Shown here: positions 1 to 11,933 of the stretch, one piece after another | Numbering within the stretch: position 1 is the first letter of the stretch | Layout of the letters: every line of letters begins with the position of its first letter | Made by a program: the position numbers and the translations under genes | Notes under the pieces: generated by a model | Database searches by the model: none | What the model was told of the DNA's origin: nothing | What the model saw: only the letters and a program-made list of their open reading frames with translations | DNA from: Pseudomonas nitroreducens | Lineage (GTDB): Bacteria > Pseudomonadota > Gammaproteobacteria > Pseudomonadales > Pseudomonadaceae | DNA length: 64,000 nt | Reading direction: 5' to 3' | Assembly: GCF_014204515.1 (NCBI RefSeq) | Contig: NZ_JACHLI010000001.1 | Location: 124,001 to 188,000 of the forward strand

Positions 1-25
1 CCCCTTCCCTGGGGCGGCTCAGCTG

Positions 26-2554
26 TCAGTCCTCGGTACGAATGCGCGCCATACGCGCCAGCATCTGCTCTAGGGCATCGGAAACGCCCTCTGCAGTGAG
101 TTTGTTCGGCTGAGGGTCTACCGGGTAGTTGATCGTCTCATCGATGATCTCAAGCCCCCTGCGAGCCTCCTCCATGGCTTCCAGCTCACTACGGCCGGCT
201 GCCTTCTCAATCTCAAGCAGTTGCTTGATCGGCATGGCACGGTCTTTCTGGTCTGCCGACAACACCTCGGGATAGACCTTGAAGCTCTCTTTCACCGAGT
301 CGCTCATCAAGTCGCTGAGTGACTTGAAGACATCGTCCGCCTCGTCGAGGATCGATGTGTCGTACTCCTCATCATCCTCCTCGTGGAGGAATGGGAGGTT
401 CCCGAGCACTGTGTCCATCTCCTGGTCATAGCGCTTGGCGGACGGCCTTGCCGGCGGCAAATCGTCATCCGAGTCGTCTTCCATGATGGGTGCCTGACGC
501 GGCGCCGGGCGTACTGCCGGCGCTGCTGAGACCCCGTTCGCTCTGCCCTTCAGAGAGGCGACGAACTCATCGTCCAGCAGCTTTTCCTTGTGCTCCATCA
601 TGCCAAACGCGATCTTGGCCGCCATGTCTGGCTCCTGAGCCCTGGACACAGCCACGTCGTAGGCGTTGAACAAGGCCTGCAGGTTCCTGTCCAGGTCGAC
701 GGGCTTGGATCGGCGGCTATCAGCCTGGCTGTCATCGAACAGCTTGGTGATGTTGTTCCTCGAATCACGGAGCGTTTTGACCATGTCTCGGCTTGGGCCG
801 TTGACCATCAGCATCCGATTGATACGGTACTCAGGCGATTTCTCCGGGTCAGTGAAGTACAGGCTCACCCTGGCCAGCTTGTCGCCGAAGATGACGTGGG
901 CCTGGCCTGGCTTCTGGTCAACCAGGTCGCGGACGTTGATCCGTTTTTTACGCTCGGACTTCGACTGGTTATTATCCGCATATCCAGGGAACATCCCTTT
1001 CGAAACCTCGTAACCAGCCGAACTTGCTGTTTCGGCTTCACCAGCACGCTCGATTGCCAAGTCCAAAGTTTCTTTGGCATCTTCAAGTTTCATGAAGATT
1101 TTAATGTTGGTGTTTGCAACAATGGATTTGGCTTCTTTTTCATCTGAGCGCTGGAAGGATGGGAAGTCCTGGCCAGCGAAAACAACAGAAATACCAAGGC
1201 TTCGGGCCTGGGCCGCAACAACCGAGAAGCCCTTGACGCTGTAGTAGCCGTATTCATCAAGTATTAGCATGAAGGGTACGTCAGAGTTTGTCGGCTTAGC
1301 GTCGATTACTTCTGCGTGAGAACCTTCTACTTTTTCACCAAGTGCAGGTGCAAGTGCACTTCGAACACCGGCCACAACCAACTTTCCGAGACCTGCTAGT
1401 GCGTCCGGCTCTTTCTCGAGGGCCGGCAACATAACAAATAGGATTCGGCGATTGTAAACAAGGTCTTTGTAGTCCACCTCCCCTCTCGGTGCATTGAAGA
1501 TGTGAGAGTAAGTTGCAGACAATTCTTGCAGCACCTCGGTTAGCTGCATTGTCAAATAGTTGTGTTGTTCGTAACACTTGGCGTTAAGTTCGCCTTGGCG
1601 TGCTTCTTTCTCCTGGTAACCAGGAAGTTCGAGGAGATACTTATTAAGAAGAGAGATATTTTTCTCTGGAATATCTGCGCGCTGAGTTAGGTCTAGAATC
1701 CTATCCAAAGGCATGTTGTCACGCAGTACACCAACGTCCAAGTTGATCTCGCCAGTGTCTCTCAGATACACCAGGCAATCGAGCAAAGCCAGCAGCAGCG
1801 CGTTCGCGCGGCCTTTCCACATGTCGTCGCCGCCCCCGTCGCGCATCAGCGATGCAACAAGGGACTGAATTTGTTTCGCAGGGCCTAGGGCAAACGGGTT
1901 AGTTGTGTTGGAAAGCCGCGAACCATCATTAATGCTCTTGTCTGTTTTGGAGCCTGTTAGATAGTTGATTACAAGTAGATCGTCCTCTCGACCAAGCCTT
2001 CTGACCATCGAGAAAACGAGGCCGAAGACGGTAGTATCCCCCTTCCCGTCTACATACATTACGCCAGACCCGAGAACCAGTGCCTGGTAGAAAAGAGATA
2101 GCAGGAAGCGGGTTTTCCCCGAGCCTGTCGAGCCAAATACCAGCATATGGGTACGAGCATCGTCGTTGCTCACCCAGAACGATTCGTTAGTTACCAGATC
2201 ATTGCCGATCAGAATGATGCCGTCACCAATCGGAACGCTCTTGTATTTGTCCTTTCCTTTCTTACCTTTCACGCGGACTTGTTTGGTCTCTAGTGGGTTG
2301 AAAGGATGGCGATGCGGGTACTTCCTGACGTGCCGCTTGGCGTACAGGTAGGCCATGAGCGCGACGAGAATGAATATGTCGCTAGAGGTGGCGTAAGGAC
2401 TGAACGGAAGTACGAAAGCCATAAATCCAAGGAAGCAGACAACGAAGCCGCCGATCTCAGCAAAGAGGCTCCTGATTCTGTACTTCAGCGGCCTGATCTC
2501 ACGCTGCAAAAGTGTGGGGTCGAGGTCAGCGTTTTTCGTTACGCCATGTACCAT
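26..2554 (-). CDS. dotL: DotL/IcmO-like type IVB coupling protein
   Basis: VirD4/TraD-class ATPase of 842 aa that recruits substrates or DNA-relaxase complexes to a type IVB secretion/conjugation channel at the inner membrane. Two hydrophobic segments (about residues 33-50 and 58-72) precede the ATPase. Walker A is GSTGSGKT (141-148), followed by YVDGKGD (167-173), which is typical of DotL. Walker B is FMLILDEYG (428-436). The C-terminal ~200 residues are acidic and low-complexity, the region that binds adaptors in Legionella DotL (family knowledge). It is the last of a compact minus-strand run with dotM and the parMR pair. The ATG is preceded by a GGTGAC-like ribosome site. Whether it serves conjugation or effector export cannot be told from one protein; plasmid context favours conjugation. 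Confidence 0.85.
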   Translation of the reverse strand: MVHGVTKNADLDPTLLQREIRPLKYRIRSLFAEIGGFVVCFLGFMAFVLPFSPYATSSDIFILVALMAYLYAKRHVRKYPHRHPFNPLETKQVRVKGKKGKDKYKSVPIGDGIILIGNDLVTNESFWVSNDDARTHMLVFGSTGSGKTRFLLSLFYQALVLGSGVMYVDGKGDTTVFGLVFSMVRRLGREDDLLVINYLTGSKTDKSINDGSRLSNTTNPFALGPAKQIQSLVASLMRDGGGDDMWKGRANALLLALLDCLVYLRDTGEINLDVGVLRDNMPLDRILDLTQRADIPEKNISLLNKYLLELPGYQEKEARQGELNAKCYEQHNYLTMQLTEVLQELSATYSHIFNAPRGEVDYKDLVYNRRILFVMLPALEKEPDALAGLGKLVVAGVRSALAPALGEKVEGSHAEVIDAKPTNSDVPFMLILDEYGYYSVKGFSVVAAQARSLGISVVFAGQDFPSFQRSDEKEAKSIVANTNIKIFMKLEDAKETLDLAIERAGEAETASSAGYEVSKGMFPGYADNNQSKSERKKRINVRDLVDQKPGQAHVIFGDKLARVSLYFTDPEKSPEYRINRMLMVNGPSRDMVKTLRDSRNNITKLFDDSQADSRRSKPVDLDRNLQALFNAYDVAVSRAQEPDMAAKIAFGMMEHKEKLLDDEFVASLKGRANGVSAAPAVRPAPRQAPIMEDDSDDDLPPARPSAKRYDQEMDTVLGNLPFLHEEDDEEYDTSILDEADDVFKSLSDLMSDSVKESFKVYPEVLSADQKDRAMPIKQLLEIEKAAGRSELEAMEEARRGLEIIDETINYPVDPQPNKLTAEGVSDALEQMLARMARIRTED

Positions 2555-2592
2555 GTGTCACCGTTTCTTATTGTTCTTATTGGTGGCGCTAA

Positions 2593-2994
2593 TCAGTTTT
2601 TCGTGACCCAGCCAAATTCGTTGCACAAGAAGGCATGCTTCTCGTAGTACTTGATCGGAATCTCGGCGGAGAGGTCTTCCAGGTTGATCTCCGGGTACAG
2701 GGCCTTCAGGTAACGGCGCACGCGCGGCTCGGTTCGTTCGTCGCAACGACCTTCAGCCAAGTGCTTGATCATCCTGTCCAAGACAAGCCAGTCCCTGACC
2801 ATTTCTACGGTCAGCATCACGCCCTGCTCGGCAGCCTGCTGGTAAGCCATGGCCAGGGAAGCTTCCACCAGGCGAATCATGGCCAGCCTCCACCTGAACT
2901 CATCCAAAGGCGGTAGCCAGTCGCTGAAGGCCGCGATCACCTCGCCGAAGTGCCTCCGGACGAAAATGTCCTGGGTGAACGGTGGCGCTCTCAT
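2593..2994 (-). CDS. Hypothetical protein between dotM and dotL
   Basis: Small soluble, mostly helical protein of 133 aa beginning MRAPPF, with no signal peptide or membrane segment. I chose the ATG whose bases overlap the dotM stop codon (ATGA), which implies translational coupling; a start five codons upstream is possible but less likely. I do not recognise the family. Its place between the two coupling-complex genes suggests an accessory or adaptor of the DotL-DotM complex, but that is inference from position only. Confidence 0.7.
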   Translation of the reverse strand: MRAPPFTQDIFVRRHFGEVIAAFSDWLPPLDEFRWRLAMIRLVEASLAMAYQQAAEQGVMLTVEMVRDWLVLDRMIKHLAEGRCDERTEPRVRRYLKALYPEINLEDLSAEIPIKYYEKHAFLCNEFGWVTKN

Positions 2995-4334
2995 ATGCCC
3001 ATCTCCCACATGTCGTCCGAGTGATCCTGGGTTTGCCCTTCCCTCGCCGTCAGACCCAGCGCAACGCGCAGCCCTTCAATCGCTTCGGTGGTCTCTGGGT
3101 AGGGCACTGCAAAGCCGCACTCGGTTTCAAGCAGCCAATGGGCCCAAGTGCCCGAGGACTCCGTATACGCCGTTTTCTTGCCCACGTTGCTGATGGCGTA
3201 CCAGAGAGGCCTGTTACGACCTTTGAGCCAGCGCAGGATGAGAGGTGGCAGAGTGGCACCCTCCCGTGCGGCCTCCAGGAGCGTCATAAGGCCGGTCGAC
3301 ACGAAGGCATGCTTGGAGAGCTTCTCGTCGGCAACCACCTGCTGCAGCACCCCTTTGAGCGAAGGACTGGCACAAAGAGAGCGGGCAACCGAGTCCGTTG
3401 GGCGCCAATCAGACTTGGCATCCATCTGCTCCTTCACGAAAGCCATGAGCTTGTCGGCCAGGGCCTTGTGAGAAATATCCTGAGTCTTGTAGCGGAATCG
3501 GCTGGGTTGTTTCTTACCTGCGCGGCGAGCCTTCTCGATCATGTAAGCCTGTTTCAGGTAATCCTGGACGTATGGAAGCACTTCATCACGCTTCACCAGG
3601 ATCTTGTCGATCAGCAGGTCGGTGATGCGCTTGGCGTCTTCGTCGAGGTTGTTGTAGCCGGCGTACATGGGGCCGAGTTGACTGTCGAAAGCCTTGCGCG
3701 CCAGTTCTTCATCGAACGCACCGGTCTCCTGCACCCAGATTGGGCGATTGAGGCGCTTATCCTTGAGTGCGGCATTGGCCAGGCCAACCGGAGGAACACA
3801 GGTGGCGAACTGGCGCTCACCCATAGCCATCGAGTACTCGTAGGTGTCCGGGTCGTCCGGGTAGAAGTCGAGGGGCGTCTTCTCGGGGTGCTTGCCGATG
3901 AAGTCTTTTACGTGCTTAAAGCCGGGCGCCATCTTCGGCAGGATGTTCTCCATGTTCCAGCCCGAGAACGCGATATCACCACCCTGGATGTGAAGCTTGA
4001 AGCCATAGAAGCAGATGATGAGCCCCGGCAGCCAGTTGAAGAAGCAGAGGTAGAGGTTGTCGAACTTGCTGATAATCTCAGCCGTGAGGATGTCCGGGTC
4101 TGAGGTGAGTAGGAAGCGCAGGCCGGCCTCGAAGTCGAAGCCGATCAGATGCTCCACCGAGTCCGGGATCAGGAAGGCGAAGAAACCCACCTCCAAGACG
4201 CGGAGCCACTTCCAGAAGGTCGCGTAAACCCAGAAGATCTGGCTCAGGCCCCAGATAGCCAGCAGAACGACGATGATCAGGATGATCCCGACGTTCTCCA
4301 GGTTTGAGTCCTGCCCACCACCACCTTTAGCCAT
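2991..4334 (-). CDS. dotM: DotM/IcmP-like type IVB coupling-complex protein
   Basis: Inner-membrane partner of DotL, 447 aa. It has an N-terminal hydrophobic helix (about 12-40) and a second hydrophobic region around 50-70. The C-terminal domain carries the family signature around residues 360-400: LPPLILRWLKGRNRPLWYA, then an alanine/threonine stretch ending in a SGTWAHWLLETECG motif. The equivalent Legionella DotM segment has the form LWLK...DRxLWY...FVEVAGxFAHW (recalled, not aligned). The ATG follows an AGGTGA ribosome site at the end of the upstream parR-like gene, 4 bp from its stop. In Legionella DotM is part of the DotL-DotM-DotN subcomplex. Confidence 0.85.
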   Translation of the reverse strand: MAKGGGGQDSNLENVGIILIIVVLLAIWGLSQIFWVYATFWKWLRVLEVGFFAFLIPDSVEHLIGFDFEAGLRFLLTSDPDILTAEIISKFDNLYLCFFNWLPGLIICFYGFKLHIQGGDIAFSGWNMENILPKMAPGFKHVKDFIGKHPEKTPLDFYPDDPDTYEYSMAMGERQFATCVPPVGLANAALKDKRLNRPIWVQETGAFDEELARKAFDSQLGPMYAGYNNLDEDAKRITDLLIDKILVKRDEVLPYVQDYLKQAYMIEKARRAGKKQPSRFRYKTQDISHKALADKLMAFVKEQMDAKSDWRPTDSVARSLCASPSLKGVLQQVVADEKLSKHAFVSTGLMTLLEAAREGATLPPLILRWLKGRNRPLWYAISNVGKKTAYTESSGTWAHWLLETECGFAVPYPETTEAIEGLRVALGLTAREGQTQDHSDDMWEMGI

Positions 4335-4338
4335 TCAC

Positions 4339-4890
4339 CTAGTCCCCTGACTGCTGACGCAACCACGCCAGCGTGTTCGATTCGTCGTAGTCATCGACGT
4401 GTTGTTCTTCTTCTGGCCCGAACAGCGATCCCTCGCTCAAGGTCACCGTGTTTTCGGGTACGACCGGCTCATTTACCTCGAAAATGCGGCCTTCAATCAC
4501 ACTTGCTTGTTCCATCGGAGTAATCGAAGCTTGTGAAGGCCTCTCCCAGCCCTTTCCTGGGCCTGTCTCAACTTTCTGCGGCTGCGCCACTGCTTTTGCT
4601 GTCGATGGCCTCGGTGGCGCTTCTGGAGGCCTTCCTGGCCCTACTTCACGTGCTGACTTCGGCTTCACCTTGCCCCTAAGGTCTTCCAGGCGCCTGAGAT
4701 CCGGGTTTCGTGCCCGGATGAACGCTTCCTCACCGCCCTCCTGCCTTGCCATAACCCTGAAACCGATCAGGGCCATCTGCGCCAGCTCCATCGATTGCCG
4801 GGTGCGCCCTTCGATGCCTTCAAGATGGAGGATCAATTCCAGGTGCAGCGGGTCTTCGTCGTAGAGGTTTACAACCCTCCGGTGTCTCAT
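4339..4890 (-). CDS. parR: ParR/StbB-like partition adaptor
   Basis: 183 aa if started at the ATG overlapping the parM stop (ATGA). The first ~60 residues (RRVVNLYDEDPLHLELI, then a helix ending ALIGFRVM) have the beta-strand plus two-helix layout of ParR-type ribbon-helix-helix proteins, which bind centromeric repeats and cap ParM filaments. The rest is Pro/Gly/Glu-rich and probably disordered, ending in an acidic segment. Direct coupling to a ParM-like gene supports the call. The long tail is unlike short ParR proteins and could contact the filament or the membrane complex encoded downstream. Confidence 0.65.
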   Translation of the reverse strand: MRHRRVVNLYDEDPLHLELILHLEGIEGRTRQSMELAQMALIGFRVMARQEGGEEAFIRARNPDLRRLEDLRGKVKPKSAREVGPGRPPEAPPRPSTAKAVAQPQKVETGPGKGWERPSQASITPMEQASVIEGRIFEVNEPVVPENTVTLSEGSLFGPEEEQHVDDYDESNTLAWLRQQSGD

Positions 4891-5906
4891 GCCGCTACGC
4901 CACCCATCTTGTATTCCGCGAACTTCAGCATCCCCAGGGCGTTCTCGAAGACAGGGTCTTCGGCCATCACCTGGTTTCTGAACCACCCCTGCAGGTAACG
5001 CTCCAGGTACTGGCTGGTGCCGCCCAGGAATGTCACTTGCTCGATGTCATGCGACTTCTGCAGACACGACTTGATCGTCGAGCGGATCTTGTTCACCACA
5101 GCCTTGTTTGCCTCTTCGACCAAGGCGCGGACGTCATGGGTCTCACCCCACAGGCGAATCAGACCAGTACGCAGGGCCTCATCGACCTGCTCGTCAGTTA
5201 CCTCGATGCCTTCGAAGCGGTGGAATAGACGCTCTCGAATGTCCTTTACGATGTTGATCATCCCGATGTCTTCGGTCGTGGAGCGGTCACCGTCGAGCTC
5301 CCAGTCACGGATCACGGCGATGTCCAGCGTGCGGCCGCCGATATCGATCAGGGCCATGCGGCGCTTCACGCGCTCCTTGTCGAAGTCCAGCTTTCCTGAT
5401 GGCTGGCGAACCAGAATCTGGTTTACCCAGGCAGCGATGCCTTCGGACATAACATCGTGCCGGGAAATAATTGGCGGGATATATCCATCAGCGCCGGCAA
5501 CATCCCCTTTCATGAGGTTTTTGCGCTTCCTGGAAATTACCGCCTTATTTGGCGTATTCCCTATGTAATAACGCTTCAGCGGAAGTCCGGATACACCATG
5601 AATTTCAACATTGCTGGGCAGGTCGAACTGGCGCAGTGCGTGGGCCACGATGACCCTGTTCTGAGCGCTGAACGGATACTCGTCGTAAGCCGTGAACTCG
5701 GAGGTGCCGATGTCACCGACCGTGAAGGGCCCGTCCTCTGTGTTGTACACCCAGTTGCCGCTGGTGGAGCCGCTGATGGAAATCTTGTTGAAGACACCGC
5801 TGGCCGCGCGCGACGGGATGACGAGCCTGGAACCATTCGAGAGTACGATCTTTGTGTCGCGGTGGCCGTCATCAATACCAGCGAACAATACTTGTTTTTG
5901 TTCCAT
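4887..5906 (-). CDS. parM: ParM/StbA-like actin-family segregation ATPase
   Basis: Actin-like ATPase of about 339 aa that polymerises to push plasmid copies apart. Phosphate-1 loop AGIDDGHRDTKI lies near the N terminus, phosphate-2 loop LIDIGGRTLDIA near residue 180, and adenosine motif FLGGTSQYL near 295. The ATG after a GAGAG ribosome site is preferred over an in-frame TTG nine codons upstream. It is first in a chain reading parM, parR, dotM, small ORF, dotL with overlaps or gaps of 4-38 bp. The AT-rich ~140 bp upstream is the natural place for the promoter and centromere. Confidence 0.85.
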   Translation of the reverse strand: MEQKQVLFAGIDDGHRDTKIVLSNGSRLVIPSRAASGVFNKISISGSTSGNWVYNTEDGPFTVGDIGTSEFTAYDEYPFSAQNRVIVAHALRQFDLPSNVEIHGVSGLPLKRYYIGNTPNKAVISRKRKNLMKGDVAGADGYIPPIISRHDVMSEGIAAWVNQILVRQPSGKLDFDKERVKRRMALIDIGGRTLDIAVIRDWELDGDRSTTEDIGMINIVKDIRERLFHRFEGIEVTDEQVDEALRTGLIRLWGETHDVRALVEEANKAVVNKIRSTIKSCLQKSHDIEQVTFLGGTSQYLERYLQGWFRNQVMAEDPVFENALGMLKFAEYKMGGVAA

Positions 5907-5934
5907 TGACAAACTCTCGAATAAATAAGTCAAC

Positions 5935-6049
5935 GGAAAATATAAATCAGCAAGAGTTTGCTTACAATAGAATAACTGCTTGTCGATCTTGTGCTTAGTT
6001 ATATATTTGGCGTTATTGTGGTTCGCACTTATATTTATCTAGGCATTAA
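5935..6049. promoter_or_regulatory. AT-rich leader upstream of parMR (candidate centromere/promoter)
   Basis: About 115 bp of strongly AT-rich DNA between the parM start and the terminator of the next gene. It holds several degenerate copies of a GCTTA/GCTTG-type word (around 5956, 5979 and 5993) at irregular spacing. In R1-type systems the ParR-binding repeats parC lie just here. The repeats are weak, so this is a positional inference. Confidence 0.35.
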
Positions 6050-6071
6050 AAAAGGGGCTTTCGCCCCTTCC
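6050..6071 (-). terminator. Rho-independent terminator after the gmk-like gene
   Basis: GGGGC/GCCCC hairpin (read on the minus strand GAAGGGGCGAAAGCCCC) followed by a run of T, directly after the stop of the guanylate kinase-like gene. It insulates that gene from parM. Confidence 0.8.
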
Positions 6072-6072
6072 T

Positions 6073-6846
6073 TTAGATCTCGTAGACCGAGTCCATCTCT
6101 CTGTCCCTGACCTTTGCCGGGAAGACGGCCTGCAGGAACCCCTTGTCGCTCAAAGTGCCCTGGATTCGACTCAGGATCAGGCCCTTGAGCGTATCCACGT
6201 CGGGCCCGGTGTAGTTCAAGTTGGACGGCGACGCGATAGGCTGCACCTTCGGAGGCTGGCGGGTGGCCTTGGCTGCCACCAACATGCTCTTGGCCATGTC
6301 GTAGCGGCCGGGCTCGTGCAGGTTCTTCAGGGTGAGATCCCAATTCCAGCGCTGGCCCCAGAGCATTTCCTGGCTCAGCATGACGTGCAGTCGCTCAGCT
6401 TCGATGCTGCGGTCGAACTTGCCCTTGAGCATCTCGTCCTCGATGCGCTTGAAGAAGCGCGCCATGAGGATTTCCTTGTCCGCCTGCAAGAACACCGACA
6501 TCATCGGCAGCCCCTTCTGAGCGGCAAACTGGCGCAGGCTCTGCACGCCAATGGGCTCCAGGACGATCACCGGGGACTTGCCCTCGCCCAGGATGCGCTC
6601 GATCTCAAACTTAGGAGTGCCGTAGAAGGCGCCGTGCGACTCCACGTATTCGATCAGATGACCCTTGTCCACGAACTGCTTGAAGGCCGGCGCATTGACG
6701 AAGTGGTAGTGCACACCGTCGATCTCGCCTTCCCTCGGTTTGCGGGTGGTCATCGTCACTGCCTTGTGGAAGATCTTCTCTTTGAGCAGCTGATCTGCCA
6801 GGTGGGTCTTACCACTGGTGCTCATCCCGGACAGCGTGAGAATCAT
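6073..6846 (-). CDS. gmk: Guanylate kinase-like protein
   Basis: 257 aa; phosphorylates GMP/dGMP to the diphosphate if active. P-loop GMSTSGKT (7-14) replaces the usual GPSGVGKS/T. The GMP-binding segment TTRKPREGEIDGVHYHF matches the family, as does YVESHGAFYGT in place of EYAEVFGNYYGT. The protein is some 50 residues longer than typical Gmk, and the C-terminal ~70 residues are of unknown role. The gene sits 17 bp after the RecJ-like gene on the same strand and near NrdA, so a dNTP-supply function is likely. Confidence 0.85.
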   Translation of the reverse strand: MILTLSGMSTSGKTHLADQLLKEKIFHKAVTMTTRKPREGEIDGVHYHFVNAPAFKQFVDKGHLIEYVESHGAFYGTPKFEIERILGEGKSPVIVLEPIGVQSLRQFAAQKGLPMMSVFLQADKEILMARFFKRIEDEMLKGKFDRSIEAERLHVMLSQEMLWGQRWNWDLTLKNLHEPGRYDMAKSMLVAAKATRQPPKVQPIASPSNLNYTGPDVDTLKGLILSRIQGTLSDKGFLQAVFPAKVRDREMDSVYEI

Positions 6847-6863
6847 GTCGTTACCCTCTGTGC

Positions 6864-8990
6864 TCAGAACTGAGCAGAATCTTTGTTTGTGCCGGTAACC
6901 GTCGCCAGGAGGTTCTGCATCTCCAGGCGAGTTTGTGAGATCGGCCTTCTCTTGGTCTGAGCAGCTACGCCACGGAACTTGGTGTTCGCCGCCTCCCCTG
7001 TCTCAAGGATCGTCTCTTCCATCGCCTGGCGATGGCTTTGCTCTTCCTGCTGACGCTGGGCTTCGGCAGCGCGCACCTTCTTGGCGTGCTCTTCCTGTCT
7101 TTGGTTATGCAGGGCGAGATTGGGATCGTGCAAGTTCGACAGCATCAATTGCACGGAAATCATCCCTTTGAACTCGTTGATGCTGAGCTGGAAAACTGCC
7201 TCGAAGCTGTCTCCCACGGGCATCTGACCGTCGTCTTTGATGGCCTTGAAGCAAATTGCCCCAAACTGGCGGGCATGAGGGTCATTGGCCAGGGAGACCT
7301 TCATGCTCAGATGGTTCTTCATCTCGCCAACCGGACGCTTCTGGTGGACGATGAACTTCCCGTAGAAGGTCGGCTCCTGGAAGTACTGACCCCACGGGCC
7401 CAAGTCGCGGATGATCTCAGCGACCTCAAGGGTCAGCCAATCCGGGTCGAAGTCACAGGTATCGACATGCACACTGCCGGCAAGCATCTCAGGCGTCACA
7501 ACGGCGCCGATCTCGCTGTCGAAGACCCTCTTGAACTCGTCCAGGTGCTTGTACTTGAGGCCAACACCGGCCGCCATGGCGTGCCCGCCAAACTTACCCA
7601 GCAGCCCTGGGAACTTCTTGTAGATGTGGTCGAGCACATGCTTGAGATGAACGCCTTCAATCGAGCGCGCGCTGCCCTTGATGTCGCATTCGAGCAGGGC
7701 CTGGGTGGCAGCTTCGATCTCTTCTTTCGGGGCACCCCTGAGGACGAGCTTGTCGCGCACTTCGCGTGCTTTCGTGGCCACCTCAGTGTCGGTCATGATG
7801 ATGTTCGGGCGGTTCGTCATGTCCTTCACACGGGAAGAAACGATGCCCACGACACCAGGGTGGAACGTCTCGTCGAACACGATGATACCGTTGAGGTTCA
7901 CCAGCTCGTGACGGTCAATGATCAGCATCGCTTCACGAACGTGGTCAGCCTCTGCGTCCTTCCGCTCTTCGTTGAGCTCCTGCAGCCGAGCGGCGTAGTT
8001 TGCTGCTTCGTCTGGATCTTCAGTCAGCAGGCAGTTGACCCCAAGGGTCATATCGTCCAGCCGGCCGGCGGCGTTGATACGGGGGCCAATAGCAAAGCCG
8101 AAGTCGCTTGCAACAGCCTTTTCAGGATTCTTACCGGCAATCTCGTACAGGGCTTTAAGCCCTGGGCGTGCATGCCCTGCCCTAACTCGCTTGAGGCCGG
8201 CGTCGACGAGGACGCGGTTGTTGTAATCCAGGGCCACTACGTCAGCGACCGTGCCCAGGGCGACGAGGTCGAGAAGTCGGCCGATACTGGGCTGCTCCAT
8301 CTCGAACTCAGTGAAGTAGCCCTTCTCACGAAGGAAGGTGCGAAGCGCCATGATGGTGCTAAATGCCACGCCGCAGCCTGCCATCGACTTGCTTGGGAAG
8401 GGGCAGCCGTCCTGGTTCGGGTTCACGATGGTCTTGCACTCAGGCAACAGCCCATTGTCCGCCGGCAGGTGATGGTCGGTGATCAGCAGGTCGCACTTTC
8501 GGCCATCTGGATCGTCCTTGTACATCTCAGCAACCGCAGTGGCGCCATCAAAGCTGGCGATACCGCTGTCTACCGTAATGATCAGATCGGGCTCCAGCTC
8601 AGCGGCCATGGCCACGATGCCCGGCGTCAGGCCGTAGCCATGGGCCTTACGGTCAGGGATCAGGAACTGGATATCTGTCCTGGTGCCGGCGTAGGACTTC
8701 GGGTACATCATCCGCAGCCCTTCAACCATGATGCTTGTGGAGGTAGCACCGTCACAGTCAAAGTCGCCGATGATCACGATCTTGCTGCGGCGCCTGATGT
8801 GCACCTCGAGCAGCTCTGTAGCCAGGCGCATATTCATGAGCAGGAAAGGGTCGTGCAGGCGCCTCAAGTCATACTCGATGTCGGTGAGCGACGTGACGCC
8901 ACGGTTGAGCAGAATCCGGTTGATCAACGGATGCTCGTGTAGCTGCGCTCCTGCGACAGGGGTACGTTCGATGATGGGCTTCTGACTCAT
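6864..8990 (-). CDS. recJ: RecJ-like single-strand exonuclease (DHH family)
   Basis: 708 aa. Motifs of the DHH/DHHA1 family are present in order: VIIGDFDCDGATSTS, LIITVDSG, LLITDHHLP, the GRIDDM-equivalent AAGRLDDM, GVVGIVSSRVKD and FGGHAMAAG. RecJ degrades single-stranded DNA 5' to 3' in recombination and mismatch repair. Chromosomal RecJ is usually about 570-580 aa; here the C terminus has a ~100-residue Gln/Glu/Arg-rich extension. Immediately followed by the guanylate kinase-like gene, with which it probably shares a transcript. Confidence 0.88.
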   Translation of the reverse strand: MSQKPIIERTPVAGAQLHEHPLINRILLNRGVTSLTDIEYDLRRLHDPFLLMNMRLATELLEVHIRRRSKIVIIGDFDCDGATSTSIMVEGLRMMYPKSYAGTRTDIQFLIPDRKAHGYGLTPGIVAMAAELEPDLIITVDSGIASFDGATAVAEMYKDDPDGRKCDLLITDHHLPADNGLLPECKTIVNPNQDGCPFPSKSMAGCGVAFSTIMALRTFLREKGYFTEFEMEQPSIGRLLDLVALGTVADVVALDYNNRVLVDAGLKRVRAGHARPGLKALYEIAGKNPEKAVASDFGFAIGPRINAAGRLDDMTLGVNCLLTEDPDEAANYAARLQELNEERKDAEADHVREAMLIIDRHELVNLNGIIVFDETFHPGVVGIVSSRVKDMTNRPNIIMTDTEVATKAREVRDKLVLRGAPKEEIEAATQALLECDIKGSARSIEGVHLKHVLDHIYKKFPGLLGKFGGHAMAAGVGLKYKHLDEFKRVFDSEIGAVVTPEMLAGSVHVDTCDFDPDWLTLEVAEIIRDLGPWGQYFQEPTFYGKFIVHQKRPVGEMKNHLSMKVSLANDPHARQFGAICFKAIKDDGQMPVGDSFEAVFQLSINEFKGMISVQLMLSNLHDPNLALHNQRQEEHAKKVRAAEAQRQQEEQSHRQAMEETILETGEAANTKFRGVAAQTKRRPISQTRLEMQNLLATVTGTNKDSAQF

Positions 8991-9057
8991 GAACTACTCT
9001 TCAGATGTCACATTTAACTGATTATTGCACGGGAGCACCCGCCGGGCACCCCTGAGG

Positions 9058-9101
9058 CTGTACCTCAAATCACGGCTAGATCACCGTGATTTGAGGTACA
9101 G
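9058..9101. repeat. Perfect 18-bp inverted repeat, 8-bp spacer
   Basis: Arms CTGTACCTCAAATCACGG and its exact reverse complement, separated by CTAGATCA. It lies between the nrdA terminator and the recJ start. There is no T-tract, so it is not a normal terminator. Nearly the same word recurs at 18775 and 63390, which argues for a protein-binding site. Confidence 0.8.
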
Positions 9102-9118
9102 ACTCCCCCCTCAAAACG

Positions 9119-9144
9119 AAAACCGCCAGGCAAGCCTGGCGGTT
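9119..9144 (-). terminator. Terminator of nrdA
   Basis: AAACCGCCAGGC AA GCCTGGCGGTTT hairpin 15 bp beyond the nrdA stop; read on the minus strand it runs into TTTTCGTTTT. Confidence 0.85.
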
Positions 9145-9158
9145 TCCTTGCTGAGGCC

Positions 9159-11810
<2,652 letters not shown>

Positions 11811-11889
11811 GCTCAACCCTTTTGTGTAAGCGCTGCGACCATCGCAGGCGCCCTAAGCCCTGCCCGGAAATCCAGGCGAATCATCTCCG

Positions 11890-11903
11890 CAATATATCAC
11901 TAA
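11890..11903 (-). promoter_or_regulatory. Putative nrdA promoter motif TTAGTGATATATTG
   Basis: A 14-bp word upstream of nrdA, identical to one upstream of the DsbC-like gene (38512-38525) and partly shared with the recD2 upstream region (12585). It contains a TATATT -10-like core, with no convincing -35 at 16-18 bp. Confidence 0.45.
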
Positions 11904-11933
11904 AGGAGTCTCGCTCAGCAACCGCTCAAACCC

